Shown one piece after another: positions 44,202 through 54,099 of a stretch of DNA of 64,000 nt; the stretch's first letter is position 1; each line of letters opens with the position of its first letter. Source of the stretch: Niallia taxi (GTDB lineage Bacteria; Bacillota; Bacilli; Bacillales; Cytobacillaceae); assembly GCF_004005475.1 (NCBI RefSeq), contig NZ_RZTZ01000002.1, forward strand, positions 620,001-684,000, in the 5' to 3' direction. Both the position numbers and the translations under genes were made by a program. The notes under the pieces are model-generated. The model had not been told where the DNA came from. It searched no databases and saw only the letters and a program-made list of their open reading frames with translations.

Positions 44202-47200
44202 GTGATGATGGAAAATACTATTTCGAGCATACAGATTGTAGAGTATGAGGATAAGTTTGCAAGCAGTATTGCGAAGATGTGGAATGACAGCAAGGATGCA
44301 TGGGGAGGCGGTGTTAAAACAGAGGAGCAAATCATCGAAAAGCATCGAAGCTCTGATAATCTTCATACATTTTTAGCAATGGATAATAATCAAGTTGTCG
44401 GTTATTGCGGATTATCTGTGTATAAGGAAGATATCGATTCACTGTATATTCCATTGTTAAATGTTCGCCCAGACTATTATGGAAAAAAGGTTGGTAAATT
44501 ACTGCTGCTCCATGCCTTAAAGGCAGTTGTTGCAAAAAAATGGCCACGGCTTGATTTATACACATGGGCAGGGAATACAAAGGCTGTTCCACTTTATAAA
44601 CGGTGCGGATTCTTTTGGGAAGAGGAGGACAGCAACACACATTTGATGAATTTTATCCCTTCTGTATTAAATGACAGCCTGCTTGCCCCTTACATAGGCA
44701 AAGTAGATTGGTATAAGGATATGCTGCGTACTTTGGAATTAAAGCCAGATGGCAGGCAAGAGAATGGCTTTACTTATTATGATTATGAATGGGCAAATTC
44801 AGACACGAATTTAACAGCAAGCTTTGAACGGACTGGCAGAGGGTTAAGCAGAGTAGAAACAGATGACTTTATTATTAAGCTGTCATTAAAGGACCATGAA
44901 TTATTAGAAGGCGAGAACCATGAAGTAAAATGCTATGTTAAAAATAAATCTGGCAAGCAACTCTCTGTTGAGGTTTCTTCCTGCTCGAATGAAAGAGTAG
45001 TATGTGATTTTAACCATATATATTCTGTTGAAAAGGAAGTAACCACAACAAATGCCTTTTATTTACAAGCTGGACCTGAGCCTGAAAAGGGAAAAACATT
45101 TCCAACTATTTCTGTTAATGTGAGTGTCAATGGCTTGATGACAACGTTTAAATTAGGGGTTAATCCAAAAACACCAATCACCATTGACACAAAGGCAATT
45201 CCCAATGTGCTTCAAGAAGGTTTTGAGACAACTGTTGATCTTGAGCTAGAAAACAATCTATCTGTGCCTGCATTGATAGAATTAGAGCTTCCTAACAATA
45301 AGTACTTATCCTTCCATAACCCTTCCTGCCGCATATGGTTAGAGAGGAAAGGAAAAGGATATGTATCTATACCTGCGACAGTTTTGTCATTAGGTTTTTT
45401 TCAAGAAGACATTATTTGTCGTGTAAAGCTGGAGAATGACGAGGAGAAGATTATCAAGAAAACAATTTCTGCTGGTTTGAAAGGAGCTGGCGAGAGATTT
45501 TTCGGTGAAAACAAAAACTCCTATTATATTTATAATGGAACATACCACATAAGGGTTTTTAAAGCAGATAATGTCATGAAATTTGGCACCAATCGCATAG
45601 GAGAATTACCTTTTGTCATGTTTGCACCAATGCTGGGCAAACCATTCTCTAATGAATTATCAAAAAATAAACCGGTTAAAACGGAAACTACACTTGAAAA
45701 GACATCTATCATTCTAGCACTTTATTTCCAATCTACTGCTCATCCGAACATTCAGATAGCACTCCGTATACAGCTTTATGCGGAAGGGATTGTCAAAAGA
45801 TGGGTAACGCTGGAAAATAGGCAATCATCTACTGCAAGTGTTCATTTACAGGAAACCTTTTATCATGATTGGTCAGAGCTGTACTTTCCGCTAAGAGATG
45901 ATGTTGTAGTGTTTAATGAGGCAGATGCAGTGGAGCCAGGTGATATTGCATCAAAGGATATTAGCGAAAACTGGTATTTCTCTAATGATGAGGTAACTCC
46001 AATTGGGGTGTATTGGACAGAAGGGAATAAAATGACAATGGAAGGCTGGAAAATGCATCTTGAGTCAATGGAAGGCTTGGAGGGATGTAATAGCTGCAGC
46101 TTTCCACCAATTTATATGTCTATTGGTGCATATACAAGCTGGAGAGATTTAGAACAAGCTGCAAAAGGAACGCAGTCTTCTCATAAAGCGCTTAAAGGGG
46201 AAATAAATCTGGCTATAAATGAGAACAATCCTGTTATCGATGAAAGCGAGTCTTTATCTGTATTGTTTTCAAGCTATCGAAATAATCAAGCTGATGGCGA
46301 AGGGGAACTATTTGTAAATGGTACATCAACATTTAAAAAGACTTTGCCTGTTAACAAGAAGATAGCACTACCAGATGAAGTAACGGAATGGAAGACTGTT
46401 AATAAAGTGCAGACAAAAATTACGACAGACAAAAGGCAGTCTTATTTTGATACCGTCCTTTTTCGACCATATGGAGAGATTTTACAGAACAGAATAACAG
46501 CAGAAGGATACGAAATATATAGTATTGATAACGGAATTATAAATTTCCGAGCAGCGCCGCATTATTATCCAGGGCTATTTTCGTTAAAAGCTCAGCAGAC
46601 AGAATGGCTTGACCAAGCATTCCCAAATCTGATCCCGAAAAGCTGGTGGAACCCTTGGGCAGGCGGGATAAAAGCAGGTCCACCTGATTTGAGTGTTCAT
46701 TCGTTATTAAAGGAAAAAACAGAAGCGGAGTTTGTGCAAATTAAAGACAACTTTGCTAATGTATGGTCTGGCATTAGGCTCGATACGGATATTATCCACC
46801 ATTCAAAGTGGAAAGGACTTTCCTACTCTCAATTTTATGTCACAATGCCCAATATCCCAATCCTCGCTATTTTTGTCCAAATACGAAATACGGCAGGTAA
46901 ACTGATGACAGAAGAGGAATGGCATCATAATCTTTTTTTAAAGACAGGGAAAGAGAGCTGTGTCCTGCATTTGCATCAGAAAAAAAATCATAATCTTATT
47001 TATACTGTTGGCAGGGAGGAGCAGGAAATAATCCTAAAAGATGATTTTTATATTACACAGTCAGCATCTAATGATAAGCTGCACCTGCTTACAGATGTAA
47101 ACAGTAAAGTTCAATATTATACGAACAAAGAAGTCATTCAGCTTGTTTCGACGAATACATGTGAAAGAGAGAAGAATGGATATGTCCATATGCAGCCAAG

Positions 47201-47285
47201 CTTTCTTTATTTTGATGAAGATAGTGTTCCTTTTCACCAGCTAGAAACAGTTCGGAAGCTTCAGTTTAGGCTGACAGAGGATTGA
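44202..47285 (+). CDS. GNAT acetyltransferase fused to a large beta-rich domain (1027 aa)
   Basis: Residues about 10-140 are a GNAT N-acetyltransferase: YYGKKVGKLLLLHAL is motif A and YTWAGNTKAVPLYKRCGFF motif B. The following ~880 residues are unrelated. They read as two Ig-like segments (about 205-330 and 330-440), then a beta-rich region (about 445-900) with a mutarotase- or glycosidase-like look (HLQETFYHDWSELYFPLRDD), which I infer from pattern only. No signal peptide or membrane segment. The start is GTG at 44202 with AAAAGGATG upstream; ATG codons at 44205 and 44208 are alternatives. It is 32 nt from the amidohydrolase gene, probably one operon. Confidence 0.75.
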   Translation: MMMENTISSIQIVEYEDKFASSIAKMWNDSKDAWGGGVKTEEQIIEKHRSSDNLHTFLAMDNNQVVGYCGLSVYKEDIDSLYIPLLNVRPDYYGKKVGKLLLLHALKAVVAKKWPRLDLYTWAGNTKAVPLYKRCGFFWEEEDSNTHLMNFIPSVLNDSLLAPYIGKVDWYKDMLRTLELKPDGRQENGFTYYDYEWANSDTNLTASFERTGRGLSRVETDDFIIKLSLKDHELLEGENHEVKCYVKNKSGKQLSVEVSSCSNERVVCDFNHIYSVEKEVTTTNAFYLQAGPEPEKGKTFPTISVNVSVNGLMTTFKLGVNPKTPITIDTKAIPNVLQEGFETTVDLELENNLSVPALIELELPNNKYLSFHNPSCRIWLERKGKGYVSIPATVLSLGFFQEDIICRVKLENDEEKIIKKTISAGLKGAGERFFGENKNSYYIYNGTYHIRVFKADNVMKFGTNRIGELPFVMFAPMLGKPFSNELSKNKPVKTETTLEKTSIILALYFQSTAHPNIQIALRIQLYAEGIVKRWVTLENRQSSTASVHLQETFYHDWSELYFPLRDDVVVFNEADAVEPGDIASKDISENWYFSNDEVTPIGVYWTEGNKMTMEGWKMHLESMEGLEGCNSCSFPPIYMSIGAYTSWRDLEQAAKGTQSSHKALKGEINLAINENNPVIDESESLSVLFSSYRNNQADGEGELFVNGTSTFKKTLPVNKKIALPDEVTEWKTVNKVQTKITTDKRQSYFDTVLFRPYGEILQNRITAEGYEIYSIDNGIINFRAAPHYYPGLFSLKAQQTEWLDQAFPNLIPKSWWNPWAGGIKAGPPDLSVHSLLKEKTEAEFVQIKDNFANVWSGIRLDTDIIHHSKWKGLSYSQFYVTMPNIPILAIFVQIRNTAGKLMTEEEWHHNLFLKTGKESCVLHLHQKKNHNLIYTVGREEQEIILKDDFYITQSASNDKLHLLTDVNSKVQYYTNKEVIQLVSTNTCEREKNGYVHMQPSFLYFDEDSVPFHQLETVRKLQFRLTED

Positions 47286-47317
47286 TCTAAAAAAAATTAA
47301 AGAATAAAGGAGACCGA

Positions 47318-48208
47318 ATGAAAAAAATTATTGATGCACACATTCATCTTTCTAACATTCAATCATTTAAGGAAACAGCGCAATTGCTCTCTAAAGTAGA
47401 TTATAGCCTAGCTGGGGTCCAAGCTGAGATGGAGGCTGCCAATATTGTACTGGCCATTGGAATGGGAGTGACAGAAACCCCTAAAATGGGGTTTCCAGAT
47501 TATGAAGCGAATACTCCGATGGGTCTTGATCTTGGAGATACACTGCCGAGAACAATCGTTTATTGTGCAGGCATCAATCCATACAAGCTAGGGACAGCTG
47601 CAATAGCCGAGCTAGAACGGGAAATACAAAAGGATAATGTTGTTGGTATAAAGATATACTTAGGGTATTATCCGTTCTATGCCTATGATCAAGTTTATGA
47701 CCCAGTATATGAGCTTGCCGAAAAATACGACCTGCCCGTCGTGTTTCATACTGGCGACACATACTCAGAAAGGGGATTATTAAAATATTCCCATCCTCTT
47801 GCAATCGATGAAGTTGCTGTTAAATATCGCAAAATTCGTTTTATGATGGCTCATTTTGGGGATCCATGGACATTGACAGGTGCGGAAATATTGTATAAGA
47901 ACCGCAATGTATATGCAGATTTATCTGGATTGGTGGTTGGTGCTAGAAAGGAGCTAGAACAGGCGCAGCAAGGGATATTTCTTCAGCATTTAAGACATGC
48001 ACTTGTGTATTCAAATTCCTATGACAAGCTTTTATTTGGTACAGATTGGCCACTAGCACCATTTGGCCCGTATATCGAATTCTCTTTTATAATACGGCAC
48101 TTAAGGTTTTTCCGAAAATCAAGAAATTTCTTTAAGAGGTATGCAACGGGAACAAGACTGCCGTCTACGCTTATTAATAAAGCTGTCGGCAGTTTTTTTT
48201 CAATGTAA
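47318..48208 (+). CDS. Amidohydrolase_2-family metallohydrolase with out-of-frame C-terminus
   Basis: Metal-dependent hydrolase with its ligands intact: DAHIHL (His8, His10), FHTGD (His144), MAHFGD (His179) and GTDWPL (Asp243). Normal relatives continue after GPYIEF with a helix and end FYxNALKVFPKI. Here the open frame leaves the conserved sequence near residue 255 and runs 40 codons into unrelated residues. The true ending (FYNTALKVFPKIKKFL, 48085-48135, stop 48133) is present one frame away. A terminator at 48157 lies within the artificial tail. Probably a natural deletion or an assembly error, so the product may be impaired. Confidence 0.88.
   Translation: MKKIIDAHIHLSNIQSFKETAQLLSKVDYSLAGVQAEMEAANIVLAIGMGVTETPKMGFPDYEANTPMGLDLGDTLPRTIVYCAGINPYKLGTAAIAELEREIQKDNVVGIKIYLGYYPFYAYDQVYDPVYELAEKYDLPVVFHTGDTYSERGLLKYSHPLAIDEVAVKYRKIRFMMAHFGDPWTLTGAEILYKNRNVYADLSGLVVGARKELEQAQQGIFLQHLRHALVYSNSYDKLLFGTDWPLAPFGPYIEFSFIIRHLRFFRKSRNFFKRYATGTRLPSTLINKAVGSFFSM
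48157..48200 (+). terminator. Terminator of the GNAT-amidohydrolase unit
   Basis: ACTGCCG/CGGCAGT stem followed by eight T. It lies inside the current open frame but just after the expected original stop at 48133-48135. Confidence 0.88.
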
Positions 48209-48487
48209 TACATGATTCCCCATTAAGGCTCTTAGCAGCTTTAGTATTAGTCCTCATACCGCCTCCACATCCCAATTTATATGATTCAAACAAAACAAAT
48301 GGAGCATGCACGTTGTTAACCAACAAAAACATTCATCGATATTGTGGGCTAAATGTCCATACCCCTACCTTTTTTACAAAGTGTTAGGCTATTACTTAGT
48401 TCCTACTATAACAAACGGTTTTGTAGTTGATTTTTTTCTTTCATGTTACAATATTTCGGTAGGATATAGATTGGAGAACTAAATACA

Positions 48488-49144
48488 ATGAATATCATTC
48501 AATTAACAGAAGAATTTGTGAAGAACAAGTTGAAAGGTGATGTGTCGGGTCATGACTGGCATCATATTGATAGAGTCAGGAATACGGCGCTTTTCCTATG
48601 TAAACAAGAAAACGATGGTAATTCATTTATTATAGAGCTGGCTGCATTACTCCATGATGTGGCAGATGCAAAATTGAACAAATCTAAGGAGGAAGGTCAG
48701 CGCTTGCTTGAGCAGTTCGTAGAAAGCCTTCCTATTATTAATAACGAAAAAAAGGAAATTCTTTCTGCAATAGCGACAGTCTCCTTTAATGGCGGAAACA
48801 ATGAAAAGGCTCGAACGAAAGAAGCACAAATTGTTCAGGATGCAGACAGACTAGATGCAATTGGAGCAATTGGTATTGCGAGAACCTTTGCTTATGGCGG
48901 GAAGTCGGGGAGTCCTATTTATAATCCAGCAGCAAATATTCGCAAAAGCATGACAGAAGAGGAATATCGCAGCGGCGATTCTAGCTCCATTCAGCACTTT
49001 TATGAAAAGCTTCTTAAACTAAAAGGGTTGCTTCATACCGATTCGGCAAAGATTATTGCGGAAAAACGGCACAAGCTGATGGAGGATTATTTGAAAGAAT
49101 TCTATAAGGAATGGAATGGTAATTATGAAGAGTATTTCAGTTGA
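48488..49144 (+). CDS. ypgQ: HD-domain phosphohydrolase YpgQ
   Basis: 218 residues with the HD signature: His in HDWHHIDRV, HD in ALLHDVADAK, and the last Asp in QDADRLDAIG. B. subtilis YpgQ is a dNTP/pyrophosphatase-type HD enzyme (structure known). The substrate here is inferred. The last 20 nt overlap the ABC-F gene start, implying coupling. Confidence 0.9.
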   Translation: MNIIQLTEEFVKNKLKGDVSGHDWHHIDRVRNTALFLCKQENDGNSFIIELAALLHDVADAKLNKSKEEGQRLLEQFVESLPIINNEKKEILSAIATVSFNGGNNEKARTKEAQIVQDADRLDAIGAIGIARTFAYGGKSGSPIYNPAANIRKSMTEEEYRSGDSSSIQHFYEKLLKLKGLLHTDSAKIIAEKRHKLMEDYLKEFYKEWNGNYEEYFS

Positions 49145-51008
49145 GAATTTAACAAAAACATATGGGGAAAAAGAATTATTTCATTCCATATCTTTTGCGA
49201 TAAGTGAAAAAGAAAGAGTAGGGCTAATCGGTATTAATGGTACAGGAAAATCATCGCTTTTGAAAATCGTTGCAGGAATTGATTTGCCTGACGATGGAGA
49301 AATTATTGCTCCAAAGGATTATCGGATAGCTTATTCCTCCCAAAGCCCTGACATTGATCCAGATATGACCGTGTTAGATTATGTCTATACAGGAGACGCT
49401 CCTGTTTGGAAGATAGTCCGAAACTATGAGGAAATTTTGCTTAAGCTCGAAACAGACCCGGAAAACAATAAGCTTCATAGTGAACTGTTTGACGTTCAAA
49501 AAAGAATGGATGCACATAATGGCTGGGATGTTCACACGAACACAAAGACCGTATTAACAAAGCTGGATGTCAATTTTTACGACAAGAAAATCGGGGAGCT
49601 GTCAGGTGGTCAGAAAAAGCGTGTCTCCCTTGCACAGGTTCTTATCCAGGAACCAGATTTGCTTATACTAGATGAGCCTACAAACCATCTTGACTTTGAA
49701 GCAGTTAAGTGGTTGGAGGATTATTTAGGGAAATTTAACGGGGCACTGCTGTTAGTTACACATGACCGCTATTTCTTAGATAGGGTTACAAACCGGATGT
49801 TTGAACTTGAAGGTGGCAATCTTTACAGCTATAAAGGAAATTATGCTGAATTCCTCCAAGCAAAAGCAATTAGGGAAGAGAACGAAGCAGCTACAATCGA
49901 CAAACAGAAAAATTTGTTCAGAAGAGAGCTAGAATGGATTCGCAGGGGTGCTAAAGCTCGTTCCACAAAACAAAAGGCAAGAATTCAGCGCTTTGAAGAG
50001 CTGGATGACAAGCTTTCGTCCGTTTCTGAAAAAGGAAAGCTCGATATTTCCTTAAAAGGCAGCAGATTGGGTAAACAGGTTTTTGAGCTTGTTTCTGCTA
50101 CTAAATCGTTTGGAAATAAAATGATATTAAATGATTTTAATTTGCTTGTAAAGCCAGGCGACAGAATTGGGATTATCGGCCATAACGGTACAGGTAAATC
50201 AACCCTGTTGAATATTCTTGCAGGCAAGATTCCGTTAGATACAGGCGATTATATTATCGGCCAAACCGTAAAAATCGCTTATTATACGCAGGAAAATGAA
50301 GAGATGGACCTAAGTAAGCGAATGATTGAGTATTTAAAGGAAACAGCTGAAATCATTGAAACAACGGATGGAAAAACAATTTCTGCAGCACAAATGCTGG
50401 AAAGATTCTTGTTTCCGCCACACACACATGGGACAATCATCGGTAAGCTTTCTGGTGGCGAAAGAAGAAGACTGTATTTGCTGAAAATATTGATGGGCGA
50501 ACCAAATGTTCTGCTTCTCGATGAGCCGACAAATGATCTGGATACACAAACCTTGATGGTTTTAGAGGATTATTTGGATGAATTTAAGGGTGTTGTCATC
50601 ACTGTATCCCATGACCGCTATTTCCTTGATAAAGTCGCACATGAGCTTCTAATCCTGCAAGGAAATGGGTATATTGGAAGCTATTATGGCAATTACACAG
50701 AATATTTGCAGGCTGAAAAGCAAAAAGAGCAGGCTGAAAAGGCAGTGAAGGAAAAGCCGAAGCAACAGGAGCAGCCAAAGCAGAAGAAAGCAAAACTAAG
50801 CTATAATGAACAAAGAGAATGGGAAACGATTGATAGTGATATTGAGGCATGTGAAAACCGTCTTGAAGAAATAGAGAAGGAAATGGAAAGCATAGGAAGC
50901 GACTTTGAGAAGGCGAATGCTCTCCTGAAGGAACAAGCAGAACAAAATGAAAAATTGGAACATTTAATTGAGCGTTGGAGCTATCTTTCTGAAATTGCAG
51001 AAGGTTAA
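49125..51008 (+). CDS. ABC-F family ATPase (YfmR/Uup-like)
   Basis: 627 residues with two ABC domains and no membrane part. The Walker A boxes are GINGTGKS (36-43) and GHNGTGKS (from 352); the signatures are LSGGQKKR and LSGGERRR; the C-terminus is a coiled coil (about 555-627). ABC-F proteins act on the ribosome, either rescuing stalled complexes or protecting from antibiotics. Length and C-terminal extension fit YfmR/Uup. An ATG at 49116 in the same frame lies inside ypgQ with a poor ribosome site. Confidence 0.88.
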   Translation: MKSISVENLTKTYGEKELFHSISFAISEKERVGLIGINGTGKSSLLKIVAGIDLPDDGEIIAPKDYRIAYSSQSPDIDPDMTVLDYVYTGDAPVWKIVRNYEEILLKLETDPENNKLHSELFDVQKRMDAHNGWDVHTNTKTVLTKLDVNFYDKKIGELSGGQKKRVSLAQVLIQEPDLLILDEPTNHLDFEAVKWLEDYLGKFNGALLLVTHDRYFLDRVTNRMFELEGGNLYSYKGNYAEFLQAKAIREENEAATIDKQKNLFRRELEWIRRGAKARSTKQKARIQRFEELDDKLSSVSEKGKLDISLKGSRLGKQVFELVSATKSFGNKMILNDFNLLVKPGDRIGIIGHNGTGKSTLLNILAGKIPLDTGDYIIGQTVKIAYYTQENEEMDLSKRMIEYLKETAEIIETTDGKTISAAQMLERFLFPPHTHGTIIGKLSGGERRRLYLLKILMGEPNVLLLDEPTNDLDTQTLMVLEDYLDEFKGVVITVSHDRYFLDKVAHELLILQGNGYIGSYYGNYTEYLQAEKQKEQAEKAVKEKPKQQEQPKQKKAKLSYNEQREWETIDSDIEACENRLEEIEKEMESIGSDFEKANALLKEQAEQNEKLEHLIERWSYLSEIAEG

Positions 51009-51041
51009 CCATTAATATAGTAGATTTGAGGGGGATGCAAG

Positions 51042-52172
51042 ATGAAAATTTTGGCGATTGAACCAACTCCTAGTCCAAATACGATGAAAATCAATTTGAA
51101 TGAAGAGCTGCCAATGGGAAAAGGCAATAACTATAAAAAAGCAAATGCAGAACATGCACCACAAGTGATTCAGGATATTTTGTCAATTGAGGGAATTAGA
51201 GGGGTATATCATGTAGCTGATTTTCTAGCCGTTGAACGAAATGCAAAATATGACTGGAAGGAACTTCTTTCTAAAGTACGCCATGCATTTGGTGAAGAGG
51301 CAGACAGCACAGAAAATGGTCAGGAAATAAATGATCACTTTGGAGAAATTAAAGTGCTAGTGCAAATGTATAAAGGAATTCCAATGCAAATAAAGCTAAC
51401 TGATGGAGCAGAAGAAAAGCGTTACGGTTTACCAGACCAATTTATGCAGGCTGTAGCTGAGGTTAGAATGCCGAATGATAATGTTGTTGCCAGCAGAAAG
51501 TGGCAAGAGTTTGGCGTCAGATACGGTGAATTTGATGAAATAGGACAAGCTGTGCAAGAGGAATTAATGGCTGCCTATCCACAAAGCAGAATTGACGCTC
51601 TTAGTGAAGCGGCGAAAAATCCAGAGACAGCAGAAGCAAACGTAATGAAAAGGGAAAAAATAAAGCTGACACTTGAAGACTTGGATCATGAAGATTGGAA
51701 AGTAAGGTATCAAAAGCTAGAGCAAAGTGAAGATCCAACCGTAGAGGATATCCCTGTTTTAACGAAGGCTCTTGCTGATGATAAACCATCGATTCGCAGA
51801 CTGGCAACCGTATATTTAGGGATGATAGAGGACCCTGCGGTCTTGCCGTCCTTATACATTGCCTTAAAGGATAAGACGGTGACAGTAAGACGAACTGCAG
51901 GTGATTGCCTCTCTGATTTAGGCTTTGCTGAGGCAATGGACGAAATGATTAAGGCACTTGACGATAAAAGCAAGCTAGTTAGATGGCGTGCAGCAATGTT
52001 CTTATATGAAGTAGGGGATGAAAGGGCGCTTGAAGCATTAAAAGCGCATGAGGAAGACCCGGAATTTGAGGTAAGCCTGCAAATTAAAATGGCAATTGAA
52101 AGAGTTGAGCTAGGAGAAGAGGCTAAGGGCTCTGTTTGGAAACAGATGACAGAAGCACGTAAGCAGGATTGA
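51042..52172 (+). CDS. ypgR: NifU-N/HEAT-repeat protein YpgR (conserved virulence factor C family)
   Basis: 376 residues. The first ~85 form an Nfu/NifU N-terminal-like domain (EPTPSPNTMKINLNEELP). A conserved middle region (KVLVQMYKGIPMQIKLTDG) follows, and the C-terminal third (about 210-370) is HEAT-like (LADDKPSIRRLATVYLGM; LDDKSKLVRWRAAMFLYEVG). The family includes S. aureus CvfC, implicated in virulence and in thymidine-dependent phenotypes. Exact role not known. GAGGGGGATGC precedes the ATG. Confidence 0.9.
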   Translation: MKILAIEPTPSPNTMKINLNEELPMGKGNNYKKANAEHAPQVIQDILSIEGIRGVYHVADFLAVERNAKYDWKELLSKVRHAFGEEADSTENGQEINDHFGEIKVLVQMYKGIPMQIKLTDGAEEKRYGLPDQFMQAVAEVRMPNDNVVASRKWQEFGVRYGEFDEIGQAVQEELMAAYPQSRIDALSEAAKNPETAEANVMKREKIKLTLEDLDHEDWKVRYQKLEQSEDPTVEDIPVLTKALADDKPSIRRLATVYLGMIEDPAVLPSLYIALKDKTVTVRRTAGDCLSDLGFAEAMDEMIKALDDKSKLVRWRAAMFLYEVGDERALEALKAHEEDPEFEVSLQIKMAIERVELGEEAKGSVWKQMTEARKQD

Positions 52173-52265
52173 CTTAGAAAATTTTTCTTATTTGTTTAGA
52201 ATGGTTTATAAACCCCGCTAAAAGGAATAATTTCAGTAATCTAATTATGACGGGGTGTATAAAGA

Positions 52266-52544
52266 TTGAAAAAACATATAGATGAAGACAATAATCTCCA
52301 TATTTCTTTCGGTTCTTTAGCGATTATTCTTAAGGATAAATATCAGCTGGTTTATACAATTAATGATATTCTGATAGGTCTATTATTCTTATTAGGAACC
52401 ATTTTTAACATGCTGCTTGGGTGGAAGGTGTTAGGCGCTGTTATGTATATTTGCGGAAGTGTCCTTCTGCTAATTCGTCCAGCTATTCGGATTTGCCGCC
52501 TCCTTGGTGTGAGAAGGCTGAATAAAGAAAAAACGTGGCGTTAG
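52266..52544 (+). CDS. YrhK-like small membrane protein
   Basis: 92 residues with a TTG start at 52266. Two hydrophobic segments (about 35-55 and 57-75) surround FNMLLGWKVLG, and the end KKDxxRxR-like charge pattern fits the YrhK-like family (ILKDKYQLVYTINDILIG). The ribosome site CGGGGTG (52251-52257) can pair with ACCCCG at 52212-52217. Function unknown. Confidence 0.75.
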   Translation: MKKHIDEDNNLHISFGSLAIILKDKYQLVYTINDILIGLLFLLGTIFNMLLGWKVLGAVMYICGSVLLLIRPAIRICRLLGVRRLNKEKTWR

Positions 52545-52623
52545 CAGAGTCTCATTTCGTTGCATGAACAATTTCAGTGTTGTATGCTATATTCACATGC
52601 ACAAATTAAAGGAGGAAACAATT

Positions 52624-53058
52624 ATGTCAATGGCATACGAAGAATATATGAAGCAAATGGTTAAGCCAATGCGAGCAGAGCTAGTTAATGCAGGTTTTGA
52701 GGAGTTGACTTCTGAAGAGGCAGTAGAAGAGTTTATTAGCAAAAGTGAAGGGACTTCATTAGTTGTTGTTAATTCTGTATGCGGATGTGCAGCAGGACTT
52801 GCAAGACCTGCTGCAACACAGGCTGTTTTGCAGGCGGAGAAAAAACCTGATCATCTTGTAACAGTATTCGCAGGACAAGACAAAGAAGCAACGGCTAGAA
52901 TGAGAGAATTTTTTGGAGATATCGAGCCATCATCTCCTTCTATGGCTTTAATTAAAGACAACCAAGTCGTTCATTTCATTCCTCGTTATGATATCGAAGG
53001 CAATTCAATGGAAGCGATCATGGAAAATTTAATGTCTGCTTTTGAGCAAAACTGTTAA
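52624..53058 (+). CDS. brxA: Bacilliredoxin (BrxA/YphP)
   Basis: 144 residues with the C53-G-C55 active site in NSVCGCAAG, as in B. subtilis BrxA. It removes bacillithiol from oxidised proteins. BrxB (YqiW) has the same motif and is distinguished here only by position, so brxB is possible. The ATG at 52624 follows AAAGGAGGAAAC. Terminator downstream. Confidence 0.92.
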   Translation: MSMAYEEYMKQMVKPMRAELVNAGFEELTSEEAVEEFISKSEGTSLVVVNSVCGCAAGLARPAATQAVLQAEKKPDHLVTVFAGQDKEATARMREFFGDIEPSSPSMALIKDNQVVHFIPRYDIEGNSMEAIMENLMSAFEQNC

Positions 53059-53077
53059 TTACAGTAATAAAAGATGT

Positions 53078-53115
53078 AAAAAGGAGGGCATGTATACACT
53101 GCCCTCCTTTTTTTA
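53078..53115 (+). terminator. Terminator after brxA
   Basis: AAAAGGAGGGC/GCCCTCCTTTT stem with T-run. Confidence 0.93.
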
Positions 53116-53151
53116 ACGCTAACTTAGGTTCTGTATGAAAGGTGATTCATA

Positions 53152-53922
53152 ATGATTGTTACAACAGCAGGAAGAACAAATGAAGTGATGAAGCAGCAGG
53201 CGAAAGACGCGGCATACCTTTTAGGATGTAAATATGTGGACAGAAATAAAAAGACAGTTCGATCCCTGTTATCTTTTTATAAAGAGGATGTATTAGTAGC
53301 AGGCAAAGAAAGATATGAGCTGTTTGCCGTAAATGGAGAGGAGCCTTTTTTCTTCCATCCCAGCTCTGCTATGTTCCGTGTGAAAAGACTCCAGAAAAAA
53401 GAGTATGATCCATTTATTGAGGCATGCAATCTATCAGCAGGAAAATCCTTTCTAGACTGTACGCTTGGACTCGCATCTGACAGCATTGTCGCAAGCTTCG
53501 CAGTTGGCGAGAGTGGTATCGTTGAAGGCTTGGAGGCAAGCCCGGTCATTGCCTTTATCGTCAAAGAAGGGCTTTCAAGCTGGCAGGCAGATGAAGAGGA
53601 TATTGACAGGGCGATGAGAAGAATAAAGGTTACAGCTGGTCATGCCCTAGATGAATTAAGGAAACGGCAGGATAATAGCGTGGATTGTGTTTATTTCGAT
53701 CCGATGTTTGAGGAGCAAATCGATTCAGATGGAATAAAGCCATTGAAGAGTCTCGCTGTTTATGAGGATTGGACGAGTGCGATGATAAAAGAAGCACGAC
53801 GTGTTGCAAAGGAAAGAGTTGTCCTAAAGGATCACTATAAAAGCAGCAGGTTTGAAGATTTTAATTTTAAGCGCATCGACCGAAAAACAGCAAAATTTCA
53901 CTATGGCATTATTGAATTATAG
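53152..53922 (+). CDS. Class I SAM-dependent methyltransferase (RsmJ-like)
   Basis: 256 residues. The SAM-binding motif is DCTLGLASDS (near residue 103), resembling the DATAGLGxD motif of RsmJ, and VYFDPMF resembles its YLDPMF-type motif. RsmJ methylates 16S rRNA G1516; whether this protein does so is not known. No N-terminal signal. It lies between brxA and ypjP with its own ribosome site (GAAAGGTG). Confidence 0.82.
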   Translation: MIVTTAGRTNEVMKQQAKDAAYLLGCKYVDRNKKTVRSLLSFYKEDVLVAGKERYELFAVNGEEPFFFHPSSAMFRVKRLQKKEYDPFIEACNLSAGKSFLDCTLGLASDSIVASFAVGESGIVEGLEASPVIAFIVKEGLSSWQADEEDIDRAMRRIKVTAGHALDELRKRQDNSVDCVYFDPMFEEQIDSDGIKPLKSLAVYEDWTSAMIKEARRVAKERVVLKDHYKSSRFEDFNFKRIDRKTAKFHYGIIEL

Positions 53923-54099
53923 GAAAAATTAAGGAAAGTCAGCTATTATTTTTATATAAATGCAGTATAAATAGTAGCTGAATAATTGAACTTTATTATA
54001 TACTTGAATAGTACTGTATATTATTAAGAAAGAACCATTTTAAAGAGATAGAATATTCTTTACATGGATAAGCAGGACCTTGAAAGTGAGGTGTTTACA

